Source of the DNA: Corynebacterium callunae DSM 20147
Lineage (GTDB): Bacteria; Actinomycetota; Actinomycetes; Mycobacteriales; Mycobacteriaceae
Assembly: GCF_000344785.1 (NCBI RefSeq)
Contig: NC_020506.1
Span: forward strand, 992,001 to 1,056,000
Direction of reading: 5' to 3'
Length of the DNA stretch: 64,000 nt
How positions within the stretch are numbered: position 1 is the stretch's first letter; every line of letters starts with the position of its first letter. Positions 52,742 through 61,450 of this stretch are shown here, piece after piece. The notes beneath the pieces were generated by a model. It was not told where the DNA came from, did no database searches, and was given only the letters and a program-made list of their open reading frames with translations. A program made the position numbers and the translations under genes.

Positions 52742-54687
52742 TCGCGATAACGCAAATATTCACCCACCACAGCGGACCCCAAACCATCAAGGTCAGGAGC
52801 ACTGACAGTGCCACCCACTCGATTAGCTAATTGGTTGAGAAAGTGCTCTAAACCTTGGTCATAGCCCAAGCGGAAAAAGGTGCTGTGTGCACTGCGTTTA
52901 GCGATCTTATCCAATTGCAACACTGTTTTGGATAGCGTTTCCGGGGTAGTGGGCCAGTTGAACCAGGCCTCGCCGTTGGGCTCGAGGTGTGCTGTTGGTT
53001 CACCATCAGTAACAATCAACAAGGTGGGTTGCATATGGGAGTTACGTGCAAAAAAGCGCTCTGCCAATAACAAAGCATGATGCAGGTTGGTGCCTTGTTC
53101 ATGAACCGGAGGCAATCCAGTTAATTCCTCAATATCCATTGATTGCGCATAACGTCCAAAGCTAATCAGTGCTAATTCATCACCGCGGAACCTTGTGGAA
53201 ATTAGGTGATGCAAAGCCAGTGCAGTTTGTTTCATCGGCACCCAACGGCCTTCCGCAGCCATGGAATAGCTGGTATCCACCAATAGCGCAACCGCATGTT
53301 GGGTGCGAACCTCGGTTTCCACCACTTCAATATCTGCCGCGGTGATCTTGAGCGGATCATTAGATCCTGCCGTGCGTTGCAAAGCATTATTAATAGTGCG
53401 TGTGACATCCCAGGGTTGGGTATCGCCAAATTCATAAGACCGCGAGGCGCCAGTTTGTTCACCACCGGCACCCGCAAAGCGGGAATCCCGTGACCCGCTG
53501 CGGGAGGAGAGGTGGGAGGTGGCGTCGTCAAGTAAAGTTTTTCCCAGTCGCCGCATGGCTTGGGGGCTGAGCTTTAGTGAACCATCTGCTTGTTTGCGCA
53601 ACAATCCGCTCTCGCGCATGGCGCGGTCTAATTTGGCCAGCAGCTCGGCAGAAATTGCAGCGTCATCACCGAGCTGTCGGCGTAGCGCATCCAAATCTAG
53701 GTCGGTGTAATCATGGTTGAGCTGATCGGTGAGGTTATCTAGCTCTGCGAGGTCTTGCATCACGCCGGTGCCATCACCAAGTCCCATGCCTTGCTCACCG
53801 GAAAAGTCCTCTGAACTATTCCAATCAAGCTCCGGCCGCAAGCCTTCGAGGTTTCCAGCCAAATCGCCCAGAAGCTCCTGCAATTCGGTTGATCCAAATG
53901 CTTGGGCGGAAAGCTCCATTAATTCTTGGCGTTGCTCCGCGGACATTGAGTTGAGCATTCTTTGGGCAGCAGCTGAACGCGCAGCCAAGAGGTCAATGAG
54001 TTCTTTAATATCGCGAGGGTTCTCTGGGAAATTCTGGCCATGGCGGGCCATAAAGTCAGCAAAATCAGCCGGGGTATCTGTACCGGCTCGGTGTTTTGCC
54101 AGCAGCTCATTAAGGTCTTTAAGCATCTGCGCGATCTCAGCTTTATCCTCAGGCGTTGCGCCTTCGAGGGCTTGTTTCATGCCGGCGAATTGTTGATCAA
54201 GCATTTCGCGGCCTAGAAGATCTTTAATCTCCTCAAAGTTTTGCCGTGCCTCAGTGGATTGCCAATCATAGGTATTTAGCTCCGCTACCGCAGCTGCGGT
54301 TGACTGAGGGAGATTCTCCAAGGTCATTTCCCGAAACGCGCGATCAGTGTCATCTAAGTCAATATCGCGGGCTAGCTGGGCTCTTTCCGCCCGCAGGGCG
54401 GCGTCGAGAAGCTTTTTTGCCTCTTTTAGGGTGCCGCCGAGATTGTTTTTGCTCAGCAGTTCGCGGCGGCGTTCCATGGCTCGCCGGGCCAGATCATCAA
54501 AGCCTTCTTGGCCGCGGGCACCACGCCGTAAATATTCGCGTAATGCCTGTTCAGGGGAGTAGCCAGCCATAATATCTTGGGCAATCTCATCGAGTGCCTG
54601 GCGCAGATCAGCAGGCGGGGCTAACGGATCTGGGCCGCCAGAATAACGCCCATAACGGCTAAAACGTGGGCCCAAATGTGCAGACAT
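52738..54687 (-). CDS. VWA domain protein of the magnesium-chelatase type
   Basis: 649 residues. A long helical, acidic N-terminal and middle part is followed from about residue 460 by a von Willebrand A domain with MIDAS motif LVDTSYSMAAEG and LLIVTDGEPTA. It pairs with the adjacent AAA+ ATPase 24 bp upstream, as in chelatase- or MoxR-VWA systems that insert metals or remodel proteins. Actinobacteria lack chlorophyll synthesis, so the target is unknown. Overlaps the end of the sugar dehydrogenase gene by four bases. Confidence 0.85.
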   Translation of the reverse strand: MSAHLGPRFSRYGRYSGGPDPLAPPADLRQALDEIAQDIMAGYSPEQALREYLRRGARGQEGFDDLARRAMERRRELLSKNNLGGTLKEAKKLLDAALRAERAQLARDIDLDDTDRAFREMTLENLPQSTAAAVAELNTYDWQSTEARQNFEEIKDLLGREMLDQQFAGMKQALEGATPEDKAEIAQMLKDLNELLAKHRAGTDTPADFADFMARHGQNFPENPRDIKELIDLLAARSAAAQRMLNSMSAEQRQELMELSAQAFGSTELQELLGDLAGNLEGLRPELDWNSSEDFSGEQGMGLGDGTGVMQDLAELDNLTDQLNHDYTDLDLDALRRQLGDDAAISAELLAKLDRAMRESGLLRKQADGSLKLSPQAMRRLGKTLLDDATSHLSSRSGSRDSRFAGAGGEQTGASRSYEFGDTQPWDVTRTINNALQRTAGSNDPLKITAADIEVVETEVRTQHAVALLVDTSYSMAAEGRWVPMKQTALALHHLISTRFRGDELALISFGRYAQSMDIEELTGLPPVHEQGTNLHHALLLAERFFARNSHMQPTLLIVTDGEPTAHLEPNGEAWFNWPTTPETLSKTVLQLDKIAKRSAHSTFFRLGYDQGLEHFLNQLANRVGGTVSAPDLDGLGSAVVGEYLRYRD

Positions 54688-54710
54688 GGCTGACTCCTTA
54701 GAACTGGCTT

Positions 54711-56099
54711 TTAGCCATAGATTGTTTCGCCTTCGCCGGAATCCTTGGCGATCTTTCGGGAAAGAAAGAGGCCTTCCAACGCAAGCTCAATTGCATTAGC
54801 GCGTTGACCTGGGGTTGTGGCCTCAAAAGCGGTTGCGATTTCTTCATAAAGGTCCGTATCGCCAAGCTCTGGCAGGGATTCCAAAAACTCCTCAGCAGAG
54901 ACTTGCGCACCGGTAGAAACTGTGACGCTGCCATCAAGGGCTGCAATGAGCGCGGTGAGGTCAAGTGGGCGCAAACGTGGACGCAAGGTTTCCGCAGTGG
55001 CAGTACGGAGAATATAATCCAAGATTTCCCATTCGCGGCCTTCTTCACCGGCCTCAAATTCCACCTTGCCACCGAGTACCTCAACGGCTGCATCAACATC
55101 CACCAGGCGAGCAACTGCGTTTTCTTCACCGCGAATGGTGGCACGATGCAAGGCAGCTGCTGCAATGGTTTCTGCACCAGCAATAGCAAAACGGGCAGAT
55201 ACTCCGGCGCGCTGATTAACCGCAGATGATTCACGTAAAGCGCGGGTATAGCGGGCCAGGATTTCTAGCAGCACATCTGGAACTTCCGCAACCAGCTTGG
55301 CTTCCTGCTTAATCACGGCTATTTCATCACGTAGTTCGATGGGGTAGTGGGTGCGGATTTCAGCGCCAAAACGGTCTTTAAGCGGGGTAATAATGCGGCC
55401 TCGGTTGGTGTAATCCTCCGGGTTTGCCGAGGCTACTACTAAAAGATCTAGGGGCAAACGCAGCATATAACCGCGAATCTGGACATCGCGTTCTTCCATA
55501 ACATTGAGCATGGCCACCTGAATGCGCTCGGCGAGGTCAGGTAACTCATTAATGGCTACAATGCCCCGGTTGGAACGGGGGATTAGGCCAAAGTGAATTG
55601 TTTCGGGATCCCCCAAACGCCGGCCTTCGGCAACGCGCATCGGATCAACGTCACCGATAAGGTCTGCTACGGACGTATCTGGGGTGGCTAATTTTTCCGC
55701 ATAACGATCATCACGGTGGATCCAACTAATTGGCAGGGCATCACCTTCAGCTTTAATGCGCGCGCGGGTGGCTGCAGTAATTGGAGCGAGGGGATCTTCG
55801 CGCAGCTCCGAATCTGAAATAGCAGGGGTCCACTCGTCTAAAAGTGCAGTTAAAGAGCGCAGCAGGCGGGTTTTACCCTGGCCTCTTTCACCCAAAAGCA
55901 CAATGTCATGCCCAGCAATTAAGGCACGCTCAACCTGTGGGATGACAGTATGCTGCAGGCCGTGTAATCCAGGCCAGGGATCTTCGCCCTTTTCTAGCTT
56001 GGCCAGCAAATTAGCGCGGATTTCTTGGCGCAGCGGGCGGTGGATATAGCCGGTGGCCTTAAGCTCACCGAGCGTGGACACATTTGGTGGGAGACTCAC
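54711..56099 (-). CDS. AAA+ ATPase, magnesium chelatase ChlI-like
   Basis: About 462 residues from GTG 56099 (frame open to 56168, which would overlap the divergent gene's start). Walker A LLGERGQGKTRLLR, Walker B GIVAINELPDL, sensor VVASANPEDYTNRGRI. Partner of the downstream VWA protein, an arrangement also known from mycobacteria (Rv0958-Rv0959). Confidence 0.87.
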   Translation of the reverse strand: MSLPPNVSTLGELKATGYIHRPLRQEIRANLLAKLEKGEDPWPGLHGLQHTVIPQVERALIAGHDIVLLGERGQGKTRLLRSLTALLDEWTPAISDSELREDPLAPITAATRARIKAEGDALPISWIHRDDRYAEKLATPDTSVADLIGDVDPMRVAEGRRLGDPETIHFGLIPRSNRGIVAINELPDLAERIQVAMLNVMEERDVQIRGYMLRLPLDLLVVASANPEDYTNRGRIITPLKDRFGAEIRTHYPIELRDEIAVIKQEAKLVAEVPDVLLEILARYTRALRESSAVNQRAGVSARFAIAGAETIAAAALHRATIRGEENAVARLVDVDAAVEVLGGKVEFEAGEEGREWEILDYILRTATAETLRPRLRPLDLTALIAALDGSVTVSTGAQVSAEEFLESLPELGDTDLYEEIATAFEATTPGQRANAIELALEGLFLSRKIAKDSGEGETIYG

Positions 56100-56148
56100 C
56101 CTTTTGAGGCTAGTCCTTTTTTCTACGGAAAGCTGTAGGCTGCGTGGC

Positions 56149-56787
56149 ATGGAACACAATCGCAGCACCGTGGTCTTGCTTATTCGCCATGGTCAAACTC
56201 CCACCACTGGCCAAATTTTACCTGGGCGCACTCCCGGTTTACATTTGGCGCAGCGCGGAGAAAGCCAAGCTCAGGAGGTTGCGCAGCGTTTGCTTGGGCT
56301 AAAACTGGCAGCGATTTATTCCTCGCCCATGGAACGTGCCCGCGAAACTGCTGCACCCACCGCAGCCCAGCAGGGGTTAAATGTAGAGCTGGTAGATGGG
56401 TTAGTGGAGTGCGATTTTGGGCAGTGGACTGGCGAACGTTTGAGTGAATTAAATAAGTTGCCAGAATGGAAAGAGGTCCAGCATTCTCCTTCCACTTTCC
56501 GTTTTCCAGGTGGGGAAAGCTTTGTAGAAATGCAAGACCGCATGGTGGCTGCGATTAATAACATTGCAACGCAGCATCGCGGTGAGGTGGTTGCAGCCTT
56601 TAGCCATGCCGACACCATTAAGGCAGCGGTGGCGCATTTTGTGGGAACGCCTTTGGATTCCTTCCAAAAAATTCATATTGATACCGCCGCAATTTCCGCA
56701 GTGGAGTTTAATGGAGACAACCCGGCGCGGATGCTCCTGACAAACTCTCGTACCGGCAGCCTTGATTATCTCCGAGCAGAAAAATAG
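56149..56787 (+). CDS. histidine phosphatase family protein (phosphoglycerate mutase-like)
   Basis: 212 residues from ATG 56149. Catalytic LLIRHGQTPTTG near the start, GLVECDFGQWTGERLSEL, and the second histidine in AAFSHADTIKAAV. Substrate unknown. It is followed after three bases by a SCO1664 family gene, the pairing found in mycobacteria (MSMEG_4193/Rv2135c group). Confidence 0.88.
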   Translation: MEHNRSTVVLLIRHGQTPTTGQILPGRTPGLHLAQRGESQAQEVAQRLLGLKLAAIYSSPMERARETAAPTAAQQGLNVELVDGLVECDFGQWTGERLSELNKLPEWKEVQHSPSTFRFPGGESFVEMQDRMVAAINNIATQHRGEVVAAFSHADTIKAAVAHFVGTPLDSFQKIHIDTAAISAVEFNGDNPARMLLTNSRTGSLDYLRAEK

Positions 56788-56790
56788 CCC

Positions 56791-57513
56791 ATGATTACGC
56801 CTCCTTTTGAGCGCGAGCTTGCCTTACTCTCCACTGCTGAGCTGGGGATAGTGCAGCAGTTGGTGGAATCAAGCAATGTCGGTTTTGTAGTGGACCTAGA
56901 AATTCCCAACTCGACTGCGGATCCAGATTATGCCTGGGCAGTTTATAAACCCGAGCTCGGTGAGCAACCGCTGTGGGATTTCCCGCCAGGGCTTTATCGA
57001 CGCGAAAGGGCAGCCTTTGTGTTGAGCAATCACCTGGGCTGGAACCTGGTGCCACCAACTGTTATTAGGCATGATGGTCCCGCAGGTGTTGGCTCTGTGC
57101 AGTGGTTTATCCACCACAATGGTGAGCATTATTTCCCGCTTTTTGATACCCGTCCTGATTTGCACGAGCAATTTTTGCAGATGGCAGTTTTTGATTTGCT
57201 GTGTAATAACACCGACCGCAAGTCTGGGCATGTGATGTTGGAGGGTGACCACATTTGGGGCATTGACCATGGCCTGTGTTTTTCCGCGGAGCCAAAGTTA
57301 CGCACCGTAATCTGGGATTTTGCAGGGGTTGATATTCCGCAGCATTTGATAGATGCAGTGGAGCCGCTAATTGATGAAGTTCCGCCTGAGCTATCTGAAC
57401 TTTTACACCCTGTTGAAATTGAAGCTGTGCAGCGCCGAGCCTCAAGAATTGTGCGCCTGCCTTATTTGCCACACCCACGTTCCCATCGGCAATTCCCCTG
57501 GCCACTGGTTTAA
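56791..57513 (+). CDS. SCO1664 family protein (phosphatidylinositol kinase-like fold)
   Basis: 240 residues. A kinase-like core: AWAVYKPELGEQPLWDFPPG (lysine in the ATP site), MAVFDLLCNNTDRKSGHVML (HRD-like catalytic loop with Asn-Asp) and IWGIDHGLCFS (DFG-like metal motif). Similar to PI3/4-kinase-like proteins; substrate unknown. Three bases after the phosphatase stop, so one operon and possibly opposing kinase/phosphatase functions (inference). Confidence 0.8.
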   Translation: MITPPFERELALLSTAELGIVQQLVESSNVGFVVDLEIPNSTADPDYAWAVYKPELGEQPLWDFPPGLYRRERAAFVLSNHLGWNLVPPTVIRHDGPAGVGSVQWFIHHNGEHYFPLFDTRPDLHEQFLQMAVFDLLCNNTDRKSGHVMLEGDHIWGIDHGLCFSAEPKLRTVIWDFAGVDIPQHLIDAVEPLIDEVPPELSELLHPVEIEAVQRRASRIVRLPYLPHPRSHRQFPWPLV

Positions 57514-57594
57514 AAGCGAGAGAATCTGCCAGTCTTAGCTTTTAGCGCTAGGCTGGCGCTGACAAAAATCAATCCACTTTTTGAGGAGCTTATT

Positions 57595-58359
57595 TTGTCA
57601 GATGTCACTGCACTTGCAGCCCAATTTGCTACAGATCACGAGTCTGGAAACCTGCTAGTTTTGCCCACTGTGTGGGATACCTGGAGCGCCTCGGTTGCAG
57701 CCGAAGCTGGATTTAAAGGCCTAACCATTGGTAGCCACCCGGTTGCAGATGCCATTGGTAGTTCCGATGGTGAAAACATGGATTTCGCCGATTATCTGGA
57801 TGTTGTAAAGAAAATTACGTCCTCTGTAGATCTGCCAGTGAGCGCCGATGTGGAGTCCGGCTATGGGCTAGACCCCGCAGAGCTGATTAATCGCCTACTT
57901 GAAGCTGGTGCTGTAGGCGCCAATATTGAAGATGTTGTGCACAAGGAAGGCGATCGTGTCCGCGAGGCACAGGAGCATGCTGATTATATTGCTGCAGCGC
58001 GCGCTGCTGCCGACGCTGCTGGCGTAGATTTTGTGATCAATGGTCGTACCGACGCCGTGCGCCTGGGTACTGCTGTTTTTGCTGATCCTGAGGCTGAAGC
58101 CATCAAGCGCATCCAGCTCCTCCAAGAAGCCGGTGCTCGCTCGGTGTACCCGGTGGCACTAAAGACTGAAGAGCAGGTTGCCCGCATGGTGGAAGCTGTT
58201 TCCATTCCGGTCAACGTCACTGCCCACCCGGTAGATGGACATGGTGCCGGCGACCTCGCCGCTTTGAAGGTACTCGGCGTGCGCCGCGTTAGCTTCGGCC
58301 CCACCTGGCAAAAGTGGCTGGGTGCCACTTCAGCTGAGCAGTTAAAGCACTGGGTCTAA
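57595..58359 (+). CDS. isocitrate lyase/PEP mutase family protein
   Basis: 254 residues from TTG 57595 with GAGGAG upstream. PEP-mutase-type barrel: LPTVWDTWSASVAAEAGFKGL, then SADVESGYG (metal site) and GANIEDVV. The lyase motif KxCGH of PrpB is absent, so it is not methylisocitrate lyase. Function within the family open. Confidence 0.85.
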   Translation: MSDVTALAAQFATDHESGNLLVLPTVWDTWSASVAAEAGFKGLTIGSHPVADAIGSSDGENMDFADYLDVVKKITSSVDLPVSADVESGYGLDPAELINRLLEAGAVGANIEDVVHKEGDRVREAQEHADYIAAARAAADAAGVDFVINGRTDAVRLGTAVFADPEAEAIKRIQLLQEAGARSVYPVALKTEEQVARMVEAVSIPVNVTAHPVDGHGAGDLAALKVLGVRRVSFGPTWQKWLGATSAEQLKHWV

Positions 58360-58405
58360 AACCGCGCTTTTCGACGACAAGCCTCAGCAATGACACAATA
58401 GAGCC

Positions 58406-60049
58406 ATGAACGAAACCCTCGTGGTGCATAACCTTGCTGGTGGCTATGGACACCGCACCCTCTTTGACAATCTCAACCTCACGGTCGCCGCTGGCGATGT
58501 CATCGGAGTGGTCGGTGTTAATGGCGCTGGAAAATCCACCTTCCATAAAATCTTGGCCGGGGTGGAAAAACCTTTGGAAGGCCACCTGACGTTATCGCCA
58601 GCCGATGCTTTTGTGGGCTGGCTGCCACAGGAACATGAACGTACCGCTGGTGAAACCATCGCGGATTATATTGCGCGACGCACCGGCTGCGCTGCTGCAA
58701 CCAAGGCCATGGATGATACGGCTGCTGCCTATGGCGAAAACCCTGAAGACGCCGACTTGGCCGATGCTTATTCCATTGCACTTGATCGCTGGATGGCAAG
58801 TGGCGCCCCTGACTTGGAAGATCGCATCCCCGTAGTCCTTGCAGAACTGGGTTTTGAGCTGCCTATTTCCACTTTGATGGAAGGTCTTTCCGGTGGCCAG
58901 GCTGCGCGTGTTGGTCTGGCATCGCTGTTGCTTTCTCGCTTTGATATTGTGCTGCTTGATGAGCCAACCAATGACCTAGACCTCGATGGTTTGGAGCGCT
59001 TGGAGAAGTTTGTTCAAGGCCTGCGCGGCGGAGTAGTGCTGGTGAGCCACGATCGTGAATTCCTTGCCCGTTGTGTCACCAAGGTTGTGGAGCTTGATCT
59101 CCACCAAAATTCCACTCATGTTTATGGTGGTGGATATGAGTCCTACCTCGAGGAACGGGCCGTATTGCGCGACCATGCTCGGGAACAATATGAGGAATTT
59201 TCCGATAAAAAACAAGACTTGGTTTCACGTGCCAGGGTGCAAAGAGAATGGTCTAGCCAAGGTGTGCGTAATGCCATCAAAAAGGCACCGGATAATGATA
59301 AGTTGCGCCGTAACGCGGCCAGCGAATCCAGTGAAAAGCAGGCCCAAAAAGTTCGCCAAATGGAAAGCCGTATCGCGCGCCTTGAAGAAGTTGCTGAGCC
59401 TCGCAAGGAGTGGAAACTGCAATTTTCCGTCGGCCAGGCACCGCGTTCTAGCTCGGTTGTAGCAACTCTTAATGCCGCTACCTTTGAACAGGGAGATTTC
59501 ACCCTGGGGCCGGTATCACTACAGGTAAATGCCGGTGATCGCATTGGTATTACCGGGCCCAATGGTGCTGGAAAATCCACCTTGCTGCGCGGGCTTTTGG
59601 GCAAACAAGAACCCACTAGTGGCTCCGCAACGATGGGCACCAGTGTGGAGATCGGTGAAATTGATCAGGCTCGCGGCATGCTTGATCCACATAAACCACT
59701 GATGGAAGCTTTTGAAGCCCAAGTGCCTGAGCTGCCTTTAAGTGAGGTTCGTACCCTGCTGGCTAAATTTGGGTTGAATGCCAATCACGTGGATAGGGAC
59801 GTCGACAAGCTCTCGCCCGGTGAGCGCACGCGCGCTGGCCTAGCCCTGCTACAAATCCGCGGGGTCAATGTTTTGGTGTTGGATGAACCTACCAACCACC
59901 TGGATTTGGAAGCCATTGAGCAGCTCGAGCAAGCTTTGGAAACTTATGACGGTGCTTTATTACTGGTCACCCATGACCGTCGCATGCTCAGCGCCGTAAA
60001 AACTAATCGACGCTGGCATGTGGAAGCTGGTCAAGTTCAAGAGCTTTAA
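58406..60049 (+). CDS. ABC-F family ATPase
   Basis: 547 residues with two ATP-binding domains: Walker A GVNGAGKST and GPNGAGKST, signatures LSGGQAARVGLA and LSPGERTRAGLA, Walker B LLDEPTNDLD and LDEPTNHLD, and a linker between them. No membrane part. ABC-F proteins act on the ribosome (translation factor or antibiotic resistance type). A GCTTTTCGAC motif is upstream at 58366-58375. Confidence 0.93.
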   Translation: MNETLVVHNLAGGYGHRTLFDNLNLTVAAGDVIGVVGVNGAGKSTFHKILAGVEKPLEGHLTLSPADAFVGWLPQEHERTAGETIADYIARRTGCAAATKAMDDTAAAYGENPEDADLADAYSIALDRWMASGAPDLEDRIPVVLAELGFELPISTLMEGLSGGQAARVGLASLLLSRFDIVLLDEPTNDLDLDGLERLEKFVQGLRGGVVLVSHDREFLARCVTKVVELDLHQNSTHVYGGGYESYLEERAVLRDHAREQYEEFSDKKQDLVSRARVQREWSSQGVRNAIKKAPDNDKLRRNAASESSEKQAQKVRQMESRIARLEEVAEPRKEWKLQFSVGQAPRSSSVVATLNAATFEQGDFTLGPVSLQVNAGDRIGITGPNGAGKSTLLRGLLGKQEPTSGSATMGTSVEIGEIDQARGMLDPHKPLMEAFEAQVPELPLSEVRTLLAKFGLNANHVDRDVDKLSPGERTRAGLALLQIRGVNVLVLDEPTNHLDLEAIEQLEQALETYDGALLLVTHDRRMLSAVKTNRRWHVEAGQVQEL

Positions 60050-60489
60050 TCTGTGTGAAGCTCTGTGTGGACTGCGATTCCTGGTTTGATGGAATTTTTT
60101 ACCGCACAGAGCTTATCAATTTTCCGCAGGGTGCTTTCTTTGAGTTTCTCGCGTTTGCCTGCGGCTATCTCTGAAAGGTCAACCTGCAGCTCAAAGAGTA
60201 ATTCTGTGAAAATTCCCTGACTAATAGTCGGCTTGATAGTTGCGGTGGCTGAAAAATCTGGCCCTAAAGAATGTGCCAACTGAGCCTCAGCTGCAAGTGC
60301 AGCGCATCCGGCCAAAGCTGCTTGTAGAAGCTCGCCCGGGGAGAAAGAATCCGGGGTGCCCGGGGGAGCAATCCGCAGCTGAGCGCCAGTTTCACTGATG
60401 ACGGTGTATTCATCTGGAGCGGTGCGCTGTGCAGTGAGATTCGCAGCAGGATTAATTATCGCCATATCCCGCACACTAACATCTGGCAC
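60046..60489 (-). CDS. OsmC family protein
   Basis: 147 residues from GTG 60489, preceded by AAGGAAA; ATG 60465 is possible. OsmC fold with SPGELLQAALAGCAALAAEA (first catalytic cysteine) and KIDKLCAVKNSIKPGI (second cysteine). The family reduces organic peroxides with thiols. Stop overlaps that of the ABC-F gene. Confidence 0.85.
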   Translation of the reverse strand: MPDVSVRDMAIINPAANLTAQRTAPDEYTVISETGAQLRIAPPGTPDSFSPGELLQAALAGCAALAAEAQLAHSLGPDFSATATIKPTISQGIFTELLFELQVDLSEIAAGKREKLKESTLRKIDKLCAVKNSIKPGIAVHTELHTD

Positions 60490-60506
60490 GGTAGAATTTC
60501 CTTCTT

Positions 60507-60851
60507 ATGTCGCAACAATTACCTCCATGCCCAGAATGCGCCAGCGAATACACCTATGAAGATGGTGATCTGCTGGTTTGCCCCATGTGTGCACATGAAT
60601 GGGTGGAGTCAGCTGAAGCTGCCGCACCAGAGACCGTTATCAAAGATGCCGTAGGAAATATCCTGCAAGAAGGCGATAGCGTCTCCATCGTCAAAAGCCT
60701 GAAAGTGAAAGGCGGCGGTGCAATCAAGATCGGCACCAAAGTCAGTGGTATTCACCTGCTTGAAGAGCTAGTTGATGGCCACGATATCGAAGCCAAGGTG
60801 CCAGGATTTGGGCAATTGCGCCTTAAGTCCAGCGTGGTCAAAAAGGCTTAG
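60507..60851 (+). CDS. zinc-ribbon protein of the PhnA/YjdM family
   Basis: 114 residues. N-terminal zinc ribbon CPEC and CPMC, 18 residues apart, then the PhnA domain with IKDAVGNILQEGDSVSIVKSLKVKG. Annotated elsewhere as alkylphosphonate utilisation protein, though a role in phosphonate use is unproven. -10-like TAGAAT lies ten bases before the ATG. Confidence 0.88.
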   Translation: MSQQLPPCPECASEYTYEDGDLLVCPMCAHEWVESAEAAAPETVIKDAVGNILQEGDSVSIVKSLKVKGGGAIKIGTKVSGIHLLEELVDGHDIEAKVPGFGQLRLKSSVVKKA

Positions 60852-61309
60852 GGTCTAGGCCACGGTTGGCCTAGTTTTTCCTCCAAGCTCGTATTGTATT
60901 TTTTTAACAAGCGGACATAAGTGTCCACCTCCTCAGCTGGCCAATCTGCAATAACGCGGGCATGTCCAGCAGCGCGCGCAGCAAGTTCAACATGTAATTT
61001 TTCCAAGCCCAAGGGGCTGGGACGGTGCAGTTTTGCTGATGCGCCGGGGGAGTCGTCGACAAGCTCAATGAGGCCATGCCCCATGGCGGCCTTGATTTGA
61101 CGGTGCACCGTCGAGGTATTTAACCCGAAGGCTTCGGCGAGTTCATTTACTGACATTGGGCCCTGCGCGTCGAGGCGGGCAAGCAAAACCAATGCACTGC
61201 GATCCATAATGGTGTCGCGGCCGTATGTGGGGAGATCTTGCACGCTATAGCGGGTGATGAGCATGTACTCATAAGCCAGATCTTCAAAAATGGACGAGCC
61301 TTCAGACAA
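60848..61309 (-). CDS. MarR family transcriptional regulator
   Basis: 153 residues from TTG 61309, with TAGGAGTG upstream. Winged helix in the middle: PMSVNELAEAFGLNTSTVHRQIKAAMGHGLIEL. Divergent from an MFS transporter; two identical-type palindromes lie between them, so it most likely represses the transporter and itself. Confidence 0.87.
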   Translation of the reverse strand: MSEGSSIFEDLAYEYMLITRYSVQDLPTYGRDTIMDRSALVLLARLDAQGPMSVNELAEAFGLNTSTVHRQIKAAMGHGLIELVDDSPGASAKLHRPSPLGLEKLHVELAARAAGHARVIADWPAEEVDTYVRLLKKYNTSLEEKLGQPWPRP

Positions 61310-61359
61310 AATCTTTCACTCCTAGCAACGATGGGTCTAAAGCGATCCTAGCAGGGGAG

Positions 61360-61372
61360 TTGCATAATGCAA
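61360..61372. promoter_or_regulatory. MarR operator 1, TTGCATAATGCAA
   Basis: Perfect palindrome around one central base in the MarR-MFS divergent region, 51 bp upstream of the MarR start codon. The same arms recur at 61402-61414. Confidence 0.7.
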
Positions 61373-61401
61373 TCAATCTGATAGCGTGTGTGAAGAACTA
61401 A

Positions 61402-61414
61402 TTGCATTATGCAA
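61402..61414. promoter_or_regulatory. MarR operator 2, TTGCATTATGCAA
   Basis: Same palindrome as operator 1, arms extended by one A/T pair, with centre 42 bp away (four helix turns), 37 bp upstream of the MFS gene's GTG. The pair suggests cooperative binding on one face of the DNA. Confidence 0.7.
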
Positions 61415-61450
61415 TTTCGATTTTGACTTAAATTTTGAATAGGGAACATA

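Noticed and set aside
57595..58359. Second methylisocitrate lyase (PrpB paralogue)
   Set aside because: It lacks the KxCGH catalytic cysteine motif and is shorter, so only the broader PEP-mutase family name is justified.
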